Origin: Psychrobacter sp. I-STPA6b
Lineage (GTDB): Bacteria > Pseudomonadota > Gammaproteobacteria > Pseudomonadales > Moraxellaceae
DNA: 64,000 nucleotides
Assembly (NCBI RefSeq): GCF_020662265.1
Contig: NZ_VEWM01000057.1
Coordinates: forward strand, 124,001-188,000
Direction of reading: 5' to 3'
Shown: positions 9,882-18,543 of the stretch, in pieces
Position numbering within the stretch: position 1 is the first letter of the stretch
How the letters are laid out: the number at the start of each line of letters is the position of its first letter
Notes under the pieces: model-generated
Databases searched by the model: none
Told to the model about the DNA's origin: nothing
What the model saw: the letters and a program-made list of their open reading frames with translations, nothing else
Translations under genes and position numbers: made by a program

Positions 9882-11342
9882 CTAGCCTTCCCGTCGCCAT
9901 GTCGTTCCCTGTCGGCTGTCTTCTAAAACAATACCTTGCTCTTTTAATGCTTCACGAATCTCATCAGCACGAGCAAACTCTTTATTTGCTTTTGCCTCTT
10001 GACGCTCAGCAATCAATGCCTCAATATCACTATCTGTTAGACCATCTTGACTTTCATCACCCACCACTGCCTGTAAAAATGCTTGTGCGGATTGTTGGAC
10101 AAGATTGAGGCTCGCTGACAATGTTTTTAGTTGTTGCAGCAAAATAGTGACCTGTGCCTTATTTTCTTCTTTTACTGCTTTATTAATCTGCCTTGCCAGA
10201 TTAAATAACACACTCATTGCCGCCACAGTATTAAAGTCGTCGTTCATTGCTTGTATAAATGCTTTACCCGCTTCAGAGTCATAAACTTCTTGTTGTATGG
10301 CAGTATTTGCGATATCTGCTACATCGCAGGTAATACCCAACTGTTCAGCACTTTTAACAGCTTGATACAAGCGACTTAGCCCAGCATGTGCATCATGCAA
10401 CGCTGTATCAGAGAAATTCACCTGACTACGATAATGGCTAGATAAGATAAAGAAACGAATCGTCTCTGGGTGGAATTTTTGCATGACCTCTCGAATGGTA
10501 AAAAAATTGCCCAATGACTTCGACATTTTTTCACCGTCAACATTAATAAAGCCAACATGTATCCAATTATTTGCATAAGTACAGCCAGTTGCCGCCTCTG
10601 ATTGGGCGATTTCATTTTCATGATGGGGAAACTGTAAATCGTGACCACCACCATGAATATCAAAAGTATTTCCCAAGCACTTTATAGACATAGCTGAACA
10701 TTCAATGTGCCAACCGGGGCGGCCATTACCCCAAGGTGACTGCCATTGTGGCTCATTTGGTTTAGCCGCTTTCCATAAAACAAAATCAAAAGGATTGCGT
10801 TTAACACTATCTATCTCTACTCGTGAGCCAGCCTGCATATCATCCAGATTTCTATTAGACAATTTGCCATAATCAGCAAAACTATCAACCGCATAATACA
10901 CATCACCATTCTCAGCAGCATAAGCATGATTGGATGCAACTAAAGTTTCAATCATATCTTGCATTTGAGGGATATGCTCAGTTGCTTTCGGCTCTACATC
11001 AGGACGCATACAGCCCAGTGCATCAGCATCTTCATGCATTGCGGTAATAAAACGGTTGGTTAACTCACCAATAGATTCCCCATTCTCAGCAGCTCTAGCG
11101 ATAATCTTGTCATCTATGTCTGTGATATTGCGTATATAGGTCACATCATAGCCAATCTGCTGAAACCAACGCACCATCATATCAAACGCAACCATGACAC
11201 GAGCATGACCAATATGACAATAATCATAAACGGTCATACCACACACATACATTGATACTTTGCCTGTTTCGATGGGGGTAAATTGGCGTTTTTGAGTGGT
11301 TAGTGAATCATAAATGTATAATGCAGGCATGTCATTCGTCAT
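9882..11342 (-). CDS. cysS: Cysteinyl-tRNA synthetase
   Basis: CysS charges tRNA-Cys with cysteine in the cytoplasm. This class I synthetase of 486 residues shows the zinc-binding Cys in YVCGMTVYD, the HIGH-type motif HIGHAR, zinc ligands in WHIECSAM and the [18 protein letters not shown] segment, and the KMSKS motif ([10 protein letters not shown]). It ends with the helical anticodon-binding domain. The gene is divergent from the cobalamin adenosyltransferase across 144 bp, which must hold both promoters. An alternative ATG four codons in (MPALYIYD) lacks a better ribosome binding site. Confidence 0.96.
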   Translation of the reverse strand: MTNDMPALYIYDSLTTQKRQFTPIETGKVSMYVCGMTVYDYCHIGHARVMVAFDMMVRWFQQIGYDVTYIRNITDIDDKIIARAAENGESIGELTNRFITAMHEDADALGCMRPDVEPKATEHIPQMQDMIETLVASNHAYAAENGDVYYAVDSFADYGKLSNRNLDDMQAGSRVEIDSVKRNPFDFVLWKAAKPNEPQWQSPWGNGRPGWHIECSAMSIKCLGNTFDIHGGGHDLQFPHHENEIAQSEAATGCTYANNWIHVGFINVDGEKMSKSLGNFFTIREVMQKFHPETIRFFILSSHYRSQVNFSDTALHDAHAGLSRLYQAVKSAEQLGITCDVADIANTAIQQEVYDSEAGKAFIQAMNDDFNTVAAMSVLFNLARQINKAVKEENKAQVTILLQQLKTLSASLNLVQQSAQAFLQAVVGDESQDGLTDSDIEALIAERQEAKANKEFARADEIREALKEQGIVLEDSRQGTTWRREG

Positions 11343-11486
11343 GATGGGTCAAATCCTCTTAAATAAAACAAATATTTTGTTATGATAAACACTCTATCTT
11401 ATCGAATTCACACTAAAATTGCCATGATTTACCTTGTTATGGCACATCTTTACACAATTTAGTTAATGTAATTAATCAGGACAATC

Positions 11487-12143
11487 ATGGGCAATCGATT
11501 AAGCAAAATTTATACACGTACAGGTGATGATGGTAATACTGGCATGGCTGATGGTCGCCGTCTTAGTAAAGCTGACATCAGATTTGAAGTCATGGGTGAT
11601 ATTGATGAATTAAATGCACATATCGGTATGATTCAATCCCTATTACCTCAATCACCTAGCCATACAGCAGAAAAATCACACGCTATCTTTAACTTAGATA
11701 AGACACAAAAACAGCTTCATATACTCCAGCATCTACTATTTAATATTGGCGGTGAGTTAGCAATGCCAGAATATCAAGGTATCGACACAATCCATGTCCA
11801 ATGGCTAGAAAATAGTATTGATACCATGAATCAACACCTACCCGCATTAAAAGACTTTATCTTACCTGCCGGCAGTCAACTGGTGAGCCAAATCCATATT
11901 GCCCGTACTGTTTGTCGTCGAGCTGAGCGTCATGCCGTTTTATTATGTACCGATGATGATAATGCTTTATCTAGTAGCACTCGGCAGTTTATTAACCGTC
12001 TCTCCGACTGGCTATTTGTTTTTGCCCGTATTTGCACACGCCTGCCTACAACAACAAATCATGATTCAAGTTTATATCAAAGTGATACTGAGGTTTTGTG
12101 GGATAAAAATATCCTATCGCAATCCTTTGACTCAAATACATAA
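11487..12143 (+). CDS. Corrinoid adenosyltransferase (PduO type)
   Basis: This enzyme transfers the adenosyl group of ATP to cob(I)alamin to make coenzyme B12. The 218-residue protein carries the N-terminal ATP loop KIYTRTGDDGNTGMADG, the DIDELNAHIG helix, and the arginine-rich active-site helix HIARTVCRRAERHAV. Near the C-terminus it has INRLSDWLFVFARIC. An AGGA lies 6 bases before the ATG. No cobalamin synthesis or B12-dependent enzyme gene is nearby, so a salvage role is likely. The last 30 residues are polar and not conserved in the family. Confidence 0.9.
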   Translation: MGNRLSKIYTRTGDDGNTGMADGRRLSKADIRFEVMGDIDELNAHIGMIQSLLPQSPSHTAEKSHAIFNLDKTQKQLHILQHLLFNIGGELAMPEYQGIDTIHVQWLENSIDTMNQHLPALKDFILPAGSQLVSQIHIARTVCRRAERHAVLLCTDDDNALSSSTRQFINRLSDWLFVFARICTRLPTTTNHDSSLYQSDTEVLWDKNILSQSFDSNT

Positions 12144-12194
12144 CGTATCTATCTAATAGAATCAATCACATAACCGCTATGCTAACAATATATT

Positions 12195-12238
12195 AAAAAA
12201 CCACCTATCTACATGCCTACATGACAGTAGATAGGTGG
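12195..12238 (-). terminator. Terminator between converging genes
   Basis: A 12-bp perfect stem (CCACCTATCTAC at 12201-12212 with its complement at 12227-12238) has a run of six A on the left. Read on the minus strand this gives a T-run, so it terminates the lipoprotein gene ending at 12283. It may also stop the adenosyltransferase transcript from the other side. Confidence 0.8.
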
Positions 12239-12282
12239 TGTAATATGACACTTTACTAAATATGATTTAAAAAGGTTGCAAA

Positions 12283-13317
12283 CTAATAAGTTGCGTTTTC
12301 CTCAATAATTACCATATCAATACTATTATCAGTTGGTGTATTAAGCTTCGTATCTGGTGCAACCACTGTTGTCTCAGGCTGTGTATTCAGCGGACTACTC
12401 GCCTGCTCTTCTTTTTCTTTTCTTGCACGAGTAGGCACACGTTTTTCAGTCAAACGACTTTGAGCTTTCACATTACCATTTTCATCTATGGTTGGTTGCT
12501 CTAAAGTTGGCAATCTGCGGGCTGATTGCGCTTGAGTCTGATCTTCTACTGTTGGCTCAGGTGGATTACGTACAGGTCTAGGTGGTGTTGGTACAGTAAT
12601 AACAGCTGGTTTTTGTGTACGCTCTGTGGCTGGTCTTTGTCTTCTTTGTTGCTGTGCAACTGCTGGCTGATTAGCATCCATTAATGCTTTTAATTGAGAT
12701 TTTGCCACCATGTCTGCCACCACACGAATAATCGCAGGCTGTCCAATAACTTTGGCTACTTTTTGTCCATTTTGAGTACCAACCACATAGGTAAAGTTTT
12801 CATCTACCAACATGTTGTTATTTAGACGGATGTTATAAGCCGCCAACATTTGTGGCATATTTTTTCCATCTACTGCATTATACACTTCATTTGCACGATA
12901 GATACTTTCACTTGGCAAGGTCAAGCTTAAACTCGCCTGACAAGTTTGCATACCACTGGCAGTAGAGTTTTGTAGCGCTTTAGGTGTACCTAAATCTACC
13001 AAGACTTCATCAACTGTACCAACGGCAGCTGAGGTATCCAAACTTGTACCAACTTGATTGGCATAGCCAGTCATGACACTACGTGTTTGTTGCTTGAGTG
13101 TATTTTTAATGGAGTCAGATAAACTATTTAGTGCAGACGCATCATCACATGGCACCATCACCACTTCTGGTACAGCCACTTCTTGTACTGTTTCTTCTGT
13201 CTCTGTTGCAACAGTTTGTTCTTTATCTTTTTTGCTACATGCTGTCATTGTCATGCCACATAACAAACTTAGACTCAGTACATAGACCCAATTGCCTTTT
13301 TGGTGCATAAATGCCAT
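12283..13317 (-). CDS. Predicted lipoprotein of unknown function
   Basis: The 344-residue protein begins with a type II signal peptide whose lipobox is GMTMTAC, giving a lipidated cysteine near residue 27. Residues 30-45 are acidic. About 50-210 form a compact domain that I do not recognise, with SLSDSIKNTLKQQ and a repeated QAS/SLSLTLPSES stretch. The rest, from about 215, is a Pro/Arg/Gln/Thr-rich disordered tail (PTPPRPVRNPPEPTVEDQ). GAGGT lies 8 bases before the start. An envelope location is well supported. The function is unknown, and the proline-rich tail could span or bind the cell wall. Confidence 0.85.
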   Translation of the reverse strand: MAFMHQKGNWVYVLSLSLLCGMTMTACSKKDKEQTVATETEETVQEVAVPEVVMVPCDDASALNSLSDSIKNTLKQQTRSVMTGYANQVGTSLDTSAAVGTVDEVLVDLGTPKALQNSTASGMQTCQASLSLTLPSESIYRANEVYNAVDGKNMPQMLAAYNIRLNNNMLVDENFTYVVGTQNGQKVAKVIGQPAIIRVVADMVAKSQLKALMDANQPAVAQQQRRQRPATERTQKPAVITVPTPPRPVRNPPEPTVEDQTQAQSARRLPTLEQPTIDENGNVKAQSRLTEKRVPTRARKEKEEQASSPLNTQPETTVVAPDTKLNTPTDNSIDMVIIEENATY

Positions 13318-13823
13318 TGCTAAAACCTCACTTAAATGATGAAATACTTCAACTAATATTTGAAATGACTAATAATCTTGTATCTTTATAATATCATTAG
13401 CCCAATTGGCAAATTATACCAATCTCAAAACGATAAAACACGAACATATCGTATCAATATGTTCATTTAACAAATTTATGAGACGAAAAGGGGAATTTTT
13501 CCGCTAAACTGTATATTTTTTCTTGCCAACTACAAACATTGTAGATGATACAAAACCATACTCTCAACAAAACTTTCTCAACACAAAAAATATGACGTCA
13601 TTAAAGTATATCATTTCATAATCCTTTAATATCATACTATTAACAACAATACCCTAAAATAGCTATCTACTAAATCCTATTCAACTTTTCATTATATGGA
13701 TGATATAGACCAAGACATATAATGTCTAAAAAACCAGCACAACTTTCATAATAGCAAAAATCTAGCTAGCGCCAAATAAACCTCTTGAAATTAAATTTTA
13801 TAAGTTATAGGAGATACCATCAT
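13318..13823. other. Intergenic region, no recognised gene
   Basis: These 506 AT-rich bases lie between two divergently transcribed genes, the lipoprotein and the phosphodiesterase. They must contain both promoters, but no convincing -35/-10 pair, repeat or structured RNA was identified. Confidence 0.5.
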
Positions 13824-14699
13824 ATGACATTTTCACACTCTAATCCTAAATATGAGTATGACTCTACTCAACATCTGCACAGCAAACTACTCGGACATCG
13901 TGGCGCTCGTGGGGAATATTTAGAAAATAGTGCCATAGGCTTTGAATACCTACAGTCTCTATCTAATCACTCTCCACAACAGACCATACCAACTCAACCA
14001 CCCTTAGCCAAACCATCTTTTGCACTCCCCTTAATTGGTGTTGAGTTTGATGTACAGTTAACTGCTGATGGTATATTGGTTGTTTATCATGATGATAACC
14101 TAGAGCGCCTCTATCAACATCAAGCGCGCCTTGATGACTTGAGATATCAACAACTGATGCGCCTAACACAACCTACCCTACCCATTTTGCGTTTAGATGA
14201 AATGCTGCCCTTTTTGACAGGATATCAACGCATTGAGCTGGAAGTTAAAACTCACATCCGCAGTCATATCCCTGCATTAGTAACAGCCTTACAACACACA
14301 TTAAGCACCAGTGATGTTGCTTCCAAATTTATGACATTACCCATCACTCTTACCAGTTTTGATACCAGCTTACATGCCAGCTTGCAACGCTGTAAAAAAT
14401 TGGCTCATTATCCGCGTGGCTTATTGGTAGAAAAAGATAATAACTTTCATAACCATAGCATTAGCACCATCATGGATGAAAAACTAGAGATGGCACAGCG
14501 TCTTGGTTGCCAGCATTTAGGACTTCAACATTCACTGATTGACAAAAGCTTCGTACAAAAATGCCATAAAAGGAATCTAACCCTAAGTGCTTGGACAGTC
14601 AATGATGAAGAGCAGGTCAAAAAGCTAGCAACACTTGGTGTTCATTATATTATTACCGACTACCCCAGCCTCTTTTCTACGAAAATGATACCAGAATAG
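13824..14699 (+). CDS. Glycerophosphodiester phosphodiesterase
   Basis: This GDPD-family enzyme hydrolyses glycerophosphodiesters to glycerol 3-phosphate and an alcohol. The 291-residue protein has the catalytic GHRGARGEYLENS, the metal-binding GVEFDVQLTADG and VVYHDDNLERL motifs, LEVKT, and the C-terminal AWTVNDEEQVKKLATLGV with IITDYP. There is no signal peptide, so it is a cytoplasmic UgpQ-like form. A longer frame begins at a TTG at 13785. I chose the ATG at 13824 because AGGAG lies 10 bases upstream. The gene stands alone. Confidence 0.9.
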   Translation: MTFSHSNPKYEYDSTQHLHSKLLGHRGARGEYLENSAIGFEYLQSLSNHSPQQTIPTQPPLAKPSFALPLIGVEFDVQLTADGILVVYHDDNLERLYQHQARLDDLRYQQLMRLTQPTLPILRLDEMLPFLTGYQRIELEVKTHIRSHIPALVTALQHTLSTSDVASKFMTLPITLTSFDTSLHASLQRCKKLAHYPRGLLVEKDNNFHNHSISTIMDEKLEMAQRLGCQHLGLQHSLIDKSFVQKCHKRNLTLSAWTVNDEEQVKKLATLGVHYIITDYPSLFSTKMIPE

Positions 14700-14722
14700 A
14701 AACAGGACAAAAGTTATGATTT

Positions 14723-14837
14723 TAGCAGAGTCTGTTGAACATTCATCTTCATAGAAAAACTTCATAGAAAAAATTGAGATACAGCTCCAACCCTGTTAGA
14801 TATTAGTCTGACGGGGTGAAAGTTCAACAAGAGCCTA
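14723..14837. repeat. MITE-like element, 115-bp internally deleted copy
   Basis: Its left half (TCTGTTGAACATTCATCTTC and on to TTGAGATAC) matches the right end of the 80-305 copy read in reverse. Its right half matches that copy's left end (complement of ACGGGGTGAAAGTTCAACA). It is therefore the same element in the opposite orientation with the middle lost, still bounded by TA. It lies between the phosphodiesterase and desaturase genes. Confidence 0.75.
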
Positions 14838-15046
14838 GTAATATCAGTGAGATAAAAGCCTACCATATCACATAAGTTAGACAGAGATACAATCAAGTTA
14901 GATTGCGACATTTCTACTACAAAGGCGCATGAAAACTACTGCTTTTTATAGTGTATGAGTGTTCACTTTTTTATAAAATTAGAGTAAGCTATAGATACTA
15001 ACTTCTTACCTAATTTAATATCTTTTCTGTCGTTAGGACTACCACT

Positions 15047-16471
15047 ATGAAAGTAAAACAGATTGCAAAAATGGGCATCCAGCTTCCTCTTAATATCATG
15101 CGCCACTCAGTCAATCTTGGTAAGAATCTGTTAAATATAGCAACTGAACAAGTAAATATGCGTTTTAATACAAATTCAGCAGCCAAAAAGACGGGTTCAA
15201 CACAAGTCAACACGTCAACGGCGCTGAATACTGACTTAACTTCAGTACAATCAGCACAAAATGGTGATACTGTGAATGATGAAAAGGAACTGGCTTTTCG
15301 TCATGCTTCTATCAACTGGATTCCTGCAACCATCTTAGTTGCTACACCACTTGCTGCTGCCATTATTACCCCGTGGTATTTAATGACGCATCATGTCAGT
15401 ACCTCAGTTTGGGTAGTTTTTGGAATATTTATGGCATGGACGGGCTTAAGTATCACCGCAGGTTACCACCGATTGATGGCGCATCGTGCTTACAAAGCAC
15501 ATCCCATCGTTCGTAACTTCTTTTTACTTGGTGCAACTTTAGCCGTTGAAGGCTCTGCATTTGATTGGTGCTCTGGACATCGCACCCACCATCGTCATGT
15601 TGATGACCCCATCCAAGACCCGTACTCTGCCAAACGGGGCTTTTGGTTTAGCCATATTGGCTGGATGCTACGTAAATACCCTAGTGGACAGTTTGACTAT
15701 AAAAATATCCCCGACCTAACCCGAGATAAAGTGCTACAAATCCAGCACAAATATTATGGCTTATGGGTCTTAGCAACCAATATTGGTTTGGTCTCTGCTG
15801 TCGGCTGGATGATTGGTGATGTCTGGGGTACATTGGTGCTGGCAGGGCTTCTGCGTTTGGTATTAACCCACCACTTTACATTCTTTATTAACTCATTATG
15901 TCACATGATTGGTACACGTCCCTATACAGATACCAACACAGCACGTGACAACTTTATCTTAGCCATCGCAACATGGGGTGAAGGCTATCATAACTATCAC
16001 CACTTCTTCCAATATGACTACCGTAATGGTGTCAAATGGTGGCAATATGACCCCACAAAATGGCTGATTGTTGCCTTAGCAAAAGTTGGATTAGCCAGCG
16101 ACTTACGCACAGTAGATGATGTCACCATCAAACATGCTGAAGTACAAATGCAGTTTAAACGAGCACAACAAAAAATCGACACCCTTGCCGAAATTGGTCC
16201 TTCTAATCTAACGCAAGCAATGCTAACATTTAAAGATCGTATTTCCTTTGAATATGCACAATTTAATGATACTATTAAAGAGTGGCAAGAATTAAAGACC
16301 AAAGCAATAGAAATGAAAAAGAATGAGTTTGCTGATCGTCTGCATGAAGTTGATGAGTTGTTAAAAGATCAATATGCACTGATAGAGAAAAAAATCTTGA
16401 TGCATAATCGCAATCTAAAACAAGCATTTCGTATGATTGCCAATCAGCCCATTAAAGCTGACAATGCTTAA
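15047..16471 (+). CDS. Acyl-CoA/acyl-lipid delta-9-type fatty acid desaturase
   Basis: This membrane di-iron desaturase inserts a cis double bond in fatty acyl chains and so adjusts membrane fluidity. The three histidine boxes are present: HRLMAHR at 141-147, HRTHHRH at 178-184 and HNYHH at 315-319. Hydrophobic segments flank them (about 92-110, 120-138, 240-275). The 474-residue protein is longer than usual at both ends. It has an 85-residue polar N-terminus and a roughly 130-residue C-terminal tail rich in Lys/Glu that looks like a coiled coil. A strong terminator follows. Which position is desaturated, and on which lipid, cannot be read from sequence. Confidence 0.9.
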   Translation: MKVKQIAKMGIQLPLNIMRHSVNLGKNLLNIATEQVNMRFNTNSAAKKTGSTQVNTSTALNTDLTSVQSAQNGDTVNDEKELAFRHASINWIPATILVATPLAAAIITPWYLMTHHVSTSVWVVFGIFMAWTGLSITAGYHRLMAHRAYKAHPIVRNFFLLGATLAVEGSAFDWCSGHRTHHRHVDDPIQDPYSAKRGFWFSHIGWMLRKYPSGQFDYKNIPDLTRDKVLQIQHKYYGLWVLATNIGLVSAVGWMIGDVWGTLVLAGLLRLVLTHHFTFFINSLCHMIGTRPYTDTNTARDNFILAIATWGEGYHNYHHFFQYDYRNGVKWWQYDPTKWLIVALAKVGLASDLRTVDDVTIKHAEVQMQFKRAQQKIDTLAEIGPSNLTQAMLTFKDRISFEYAQFNDTIKEWQELKTKAIEMKKNEFADRLHEVDELLKDQYALIEKKILMHNRNLKQAFRMIANQPIKADNA

Positions 16472-16504
16472 GTAAAACCAAAATCACACCCATGACTTTC
16501 TCCT

Positions 16505-16534
16505 ACCTCTCGTTTCTGACGAGAGGTTTTTTTT
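16505..16534 (+). terminator. Terminator after the desaturase
   Basis: A 9-bp perfect stem (ACCTCTCGT with ACGAGAGGT) and a 5-base loop are followed by eight T, starting 34 bp after the desaturase stop. Confidence 0.92.
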
Positions 16535-16637
16535 ATTGATCAGTTTGGCAGTTTGATATTTCTATCTACTTTGACCTTGTTAAATACTTCTCTCTCCCCC
16601 ACTTTTTAATAAACAGACTAGATAATAGACACAGACC

Positions 16638-18140
16638 ATGAACTTTGCAAATAGCTATGCCACACTTGACCCTCGTCTCTACCATAAACAACATCCACAG
16701 CCCCTAAAAAATCCACAGGCAGGACATTTTAACCCACTGGTCGCACAAAAAATTGGCTGGAATGACGATACATTTTTGATGCAAAATTGGGTGTCTATCA
16801 TGGGTGGTGAGCAAGTGCCACAAGGATTTGAGCCTTTAGCAATGGCATATGCTGGACATCAATTTGGACACTGGGCAGGACAGCTTGGTGACGGGCGTGG
16901 ATTACTCATGGCACAAGTACAAGACCGTCATTATCAGCAAAACCATCTATTACATGATTTGCATCTAAAAGGTGCTGGTCTGACCCCTTACTCTCGTATG
17001 GGTGATGGACGTGCTGTATTACGCAGTACTATCCGTGAGTATCTATGCGGGCATGCCATGAGCCAATTAGGTATCGCTTCTTCATCGGCACTTGGATTTG
17101 TCACCTCTGAAACATTAGTTCGGCGAGAACGTATAGAGCACGCTGCAATGTTGATGCGTGTTTCTGATTGTCATATTCGGCTTGGGCATATTGAATGGAT
17201 TGCCAGCTTTGCTCCTGACCTACTGGCAGAGTTTACAGATTATATGATTGATACCTATTATCCAGCGTACAGACAAGCACAGCATCCTATAGCAGACTTT
17301 TTGACCCAAGTTATCAAAAATACTGCCATTATGATTGCAAACTGGCAATTAATCGGCTTTGCACATGGAGTGATGAATACAGATAATCTATCCATTACTG
17401 GTAGTACCATTGATTATGGACCGTTTGGATTTATGGAGCGCTTTAATCCTGCATGGATTAATAACCACTCTGATCACACAGGACGCTACGCTTATCAAAA
17501 CCAGCCTGCCATTGGATACTGGAATTTAAATGTTTGGTTGCCACACTTTATGCGACTTCAACATGCTGGCATCAATCGTGATACCCTAGCAGAATGTCTT
17601 GGACACTATGAAAGTACATTTATGTCTCATTACCAGCATGGTATCTGCAAAAAAATTGGTCTGAATTACAACCCAGAGCAGTCACAAACGCCGTTAGCAT
17701 TGGCATATGATCTACTGACATTTATTGAAGATAATCGTCTGGATTATAGTAATAGCTTCCGTATGCTTTTAGCTATCATTGACCCTGATAACTTTGACTT
17801 TGAACAACAACTACTGACTGAAACACTTCGCACATTATCTGACTCAGAGTGCTCGGCATGGCAGCACTGGCAAGCTCGCTACCAGCGCTACATTGAGCAA
17901 TCACAACTTGAGCAATCACAAATCATCGAGATGCTCAGTAGCCACAATCCTGTATATGTCCTGCGTAATGCCATGGCTCAACGCGCCATTGATAGTGCTG
18001 AAACAGGTAACTTTGATGAGGTTCAACGACTATTTCAACTGCTCACCACTCCCTATACAGTGCAAAATATTGCTACTGAAACTGACCATACACCACCTGC
18101 TCCCGATGCACCTGATATTGTAGTGAGTTGCTCATCTTAA
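16638..18140 (+). CDS. selO: Protein adenylyltransferase SelO (YdiU)
   Basis: SelO is a pseudokinase-fold enzyme that transfers AMP from ATP to protein hydroxyls and is linked to redox stress. The 500-residue protein has N-terminal YAGHQFGHWAGQLGDGRG, LKGAGLTPYSRMGDGRAVLR (the nucleotide-binding region), and the catalytic GVMNTDNLSITG...IDYGPFGFM. The C-terminus is VVSCSS, the position that is CxxU in eukaryotic SelO and Cys in bacteria. Length fits the family. It is probably transcribed alone, because a strong terminator precedes it. Confidence 0.95.
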   Translation: MNFANSYATLDPRLYHKQHPQPLKNPQAGHFNPLVAQKIGWNDDTFLMQNWVSIMGGEQVPQGFEPLAMAYAGHQFGHWAGQLGDGRGLLMAQVQDRHYQQNHLLHDLHLKGAGLTPYSRMGDGRAVLRSTIREYLCGHAMSQLGIASSSALGFVTSETLVRRERIEHAAMLMRVSDCHIRLGHIEWIASFAPDLLAEFTDYMIDTYYPAYRQAQHPIADFLTQVIKNTAIMIANWQLIGFAHGVMNTDNLSITGSTIDYGPFGFMERFNPAWINNHSDHTGRYAYQNQPAIGYWNLNVWLPHFMRLQHAGINRDTLAECLGHYESTFMSHYQHGICKKIGLNYNPEQSQTPLALAYDLLTFIEDNRLDYSNSFRMLLAIIDPDNFDFEQQLLTETLRTLSDSECSAWQHWQARYQRYIEQSQLEQSQIIEMLSSHNPVYVLRNAMAQRAIDSAETGNFDEVQRLFQLLTTPYTVQNIATETDHTPPAPDAPDIVVSCSS

Positions 18141-18543
18141 CTGAAAGTCGTTGCTTGATATCTTCAATTAAAACCATGATATATGGCTAATGAGCAAATA
18201 AAAAACTTTTATTTATCATTAACACTTTATTAAAATTTATGATGATAGTTGATTTGATATTTCAATAATAAATATAATTATTTTTTGCAGTGATAACTGT
18301 GACTTTTTGCAGTTAGATACTGGTCATCTATAAAATTAGTGTTAAAATGGTTACCAAATTATCATCATACCAAGCCCTAAGAATATATAGCATAGGGTTT
18401 ATCTGGTTTGATGTTTCAGATATTGATTTACGTAATTTTTTCATTTAACTAATTTTCATTTAACTAAGTTGGTTCTAACAATGAGCAATACATCAAACAA
18501 AACTTCTTCTACAGCCGAAGACTCTCTCCCTACAGGAAATAAT
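18141..18543. other. Intergenic region and maeB leader
   Basis: About 400 AT-rich bases separate selO from maeB. A weak interrupted hairpin (CCCTA at 18375-18379 with TAGGG at 18393-18397) is visible, but no known riboswitch or terminator is recognisable. The maeB promoter should lie here. Confidence 0.4.

Noticed and set aside
14962..14972. GTGTTCAC-like half-symmetric site upstream of the desaturase as a repressor operator
   Set aside because: Too short and imperfect to support an operator for a desaturase regulator without conservation data.
18369..18407. Hairpin in the maeB leader as a possible riboswitch
   Set aside because: Only a 5-bp stem with a long loop and a weak outer pairing; no known riboswitch core is matched.
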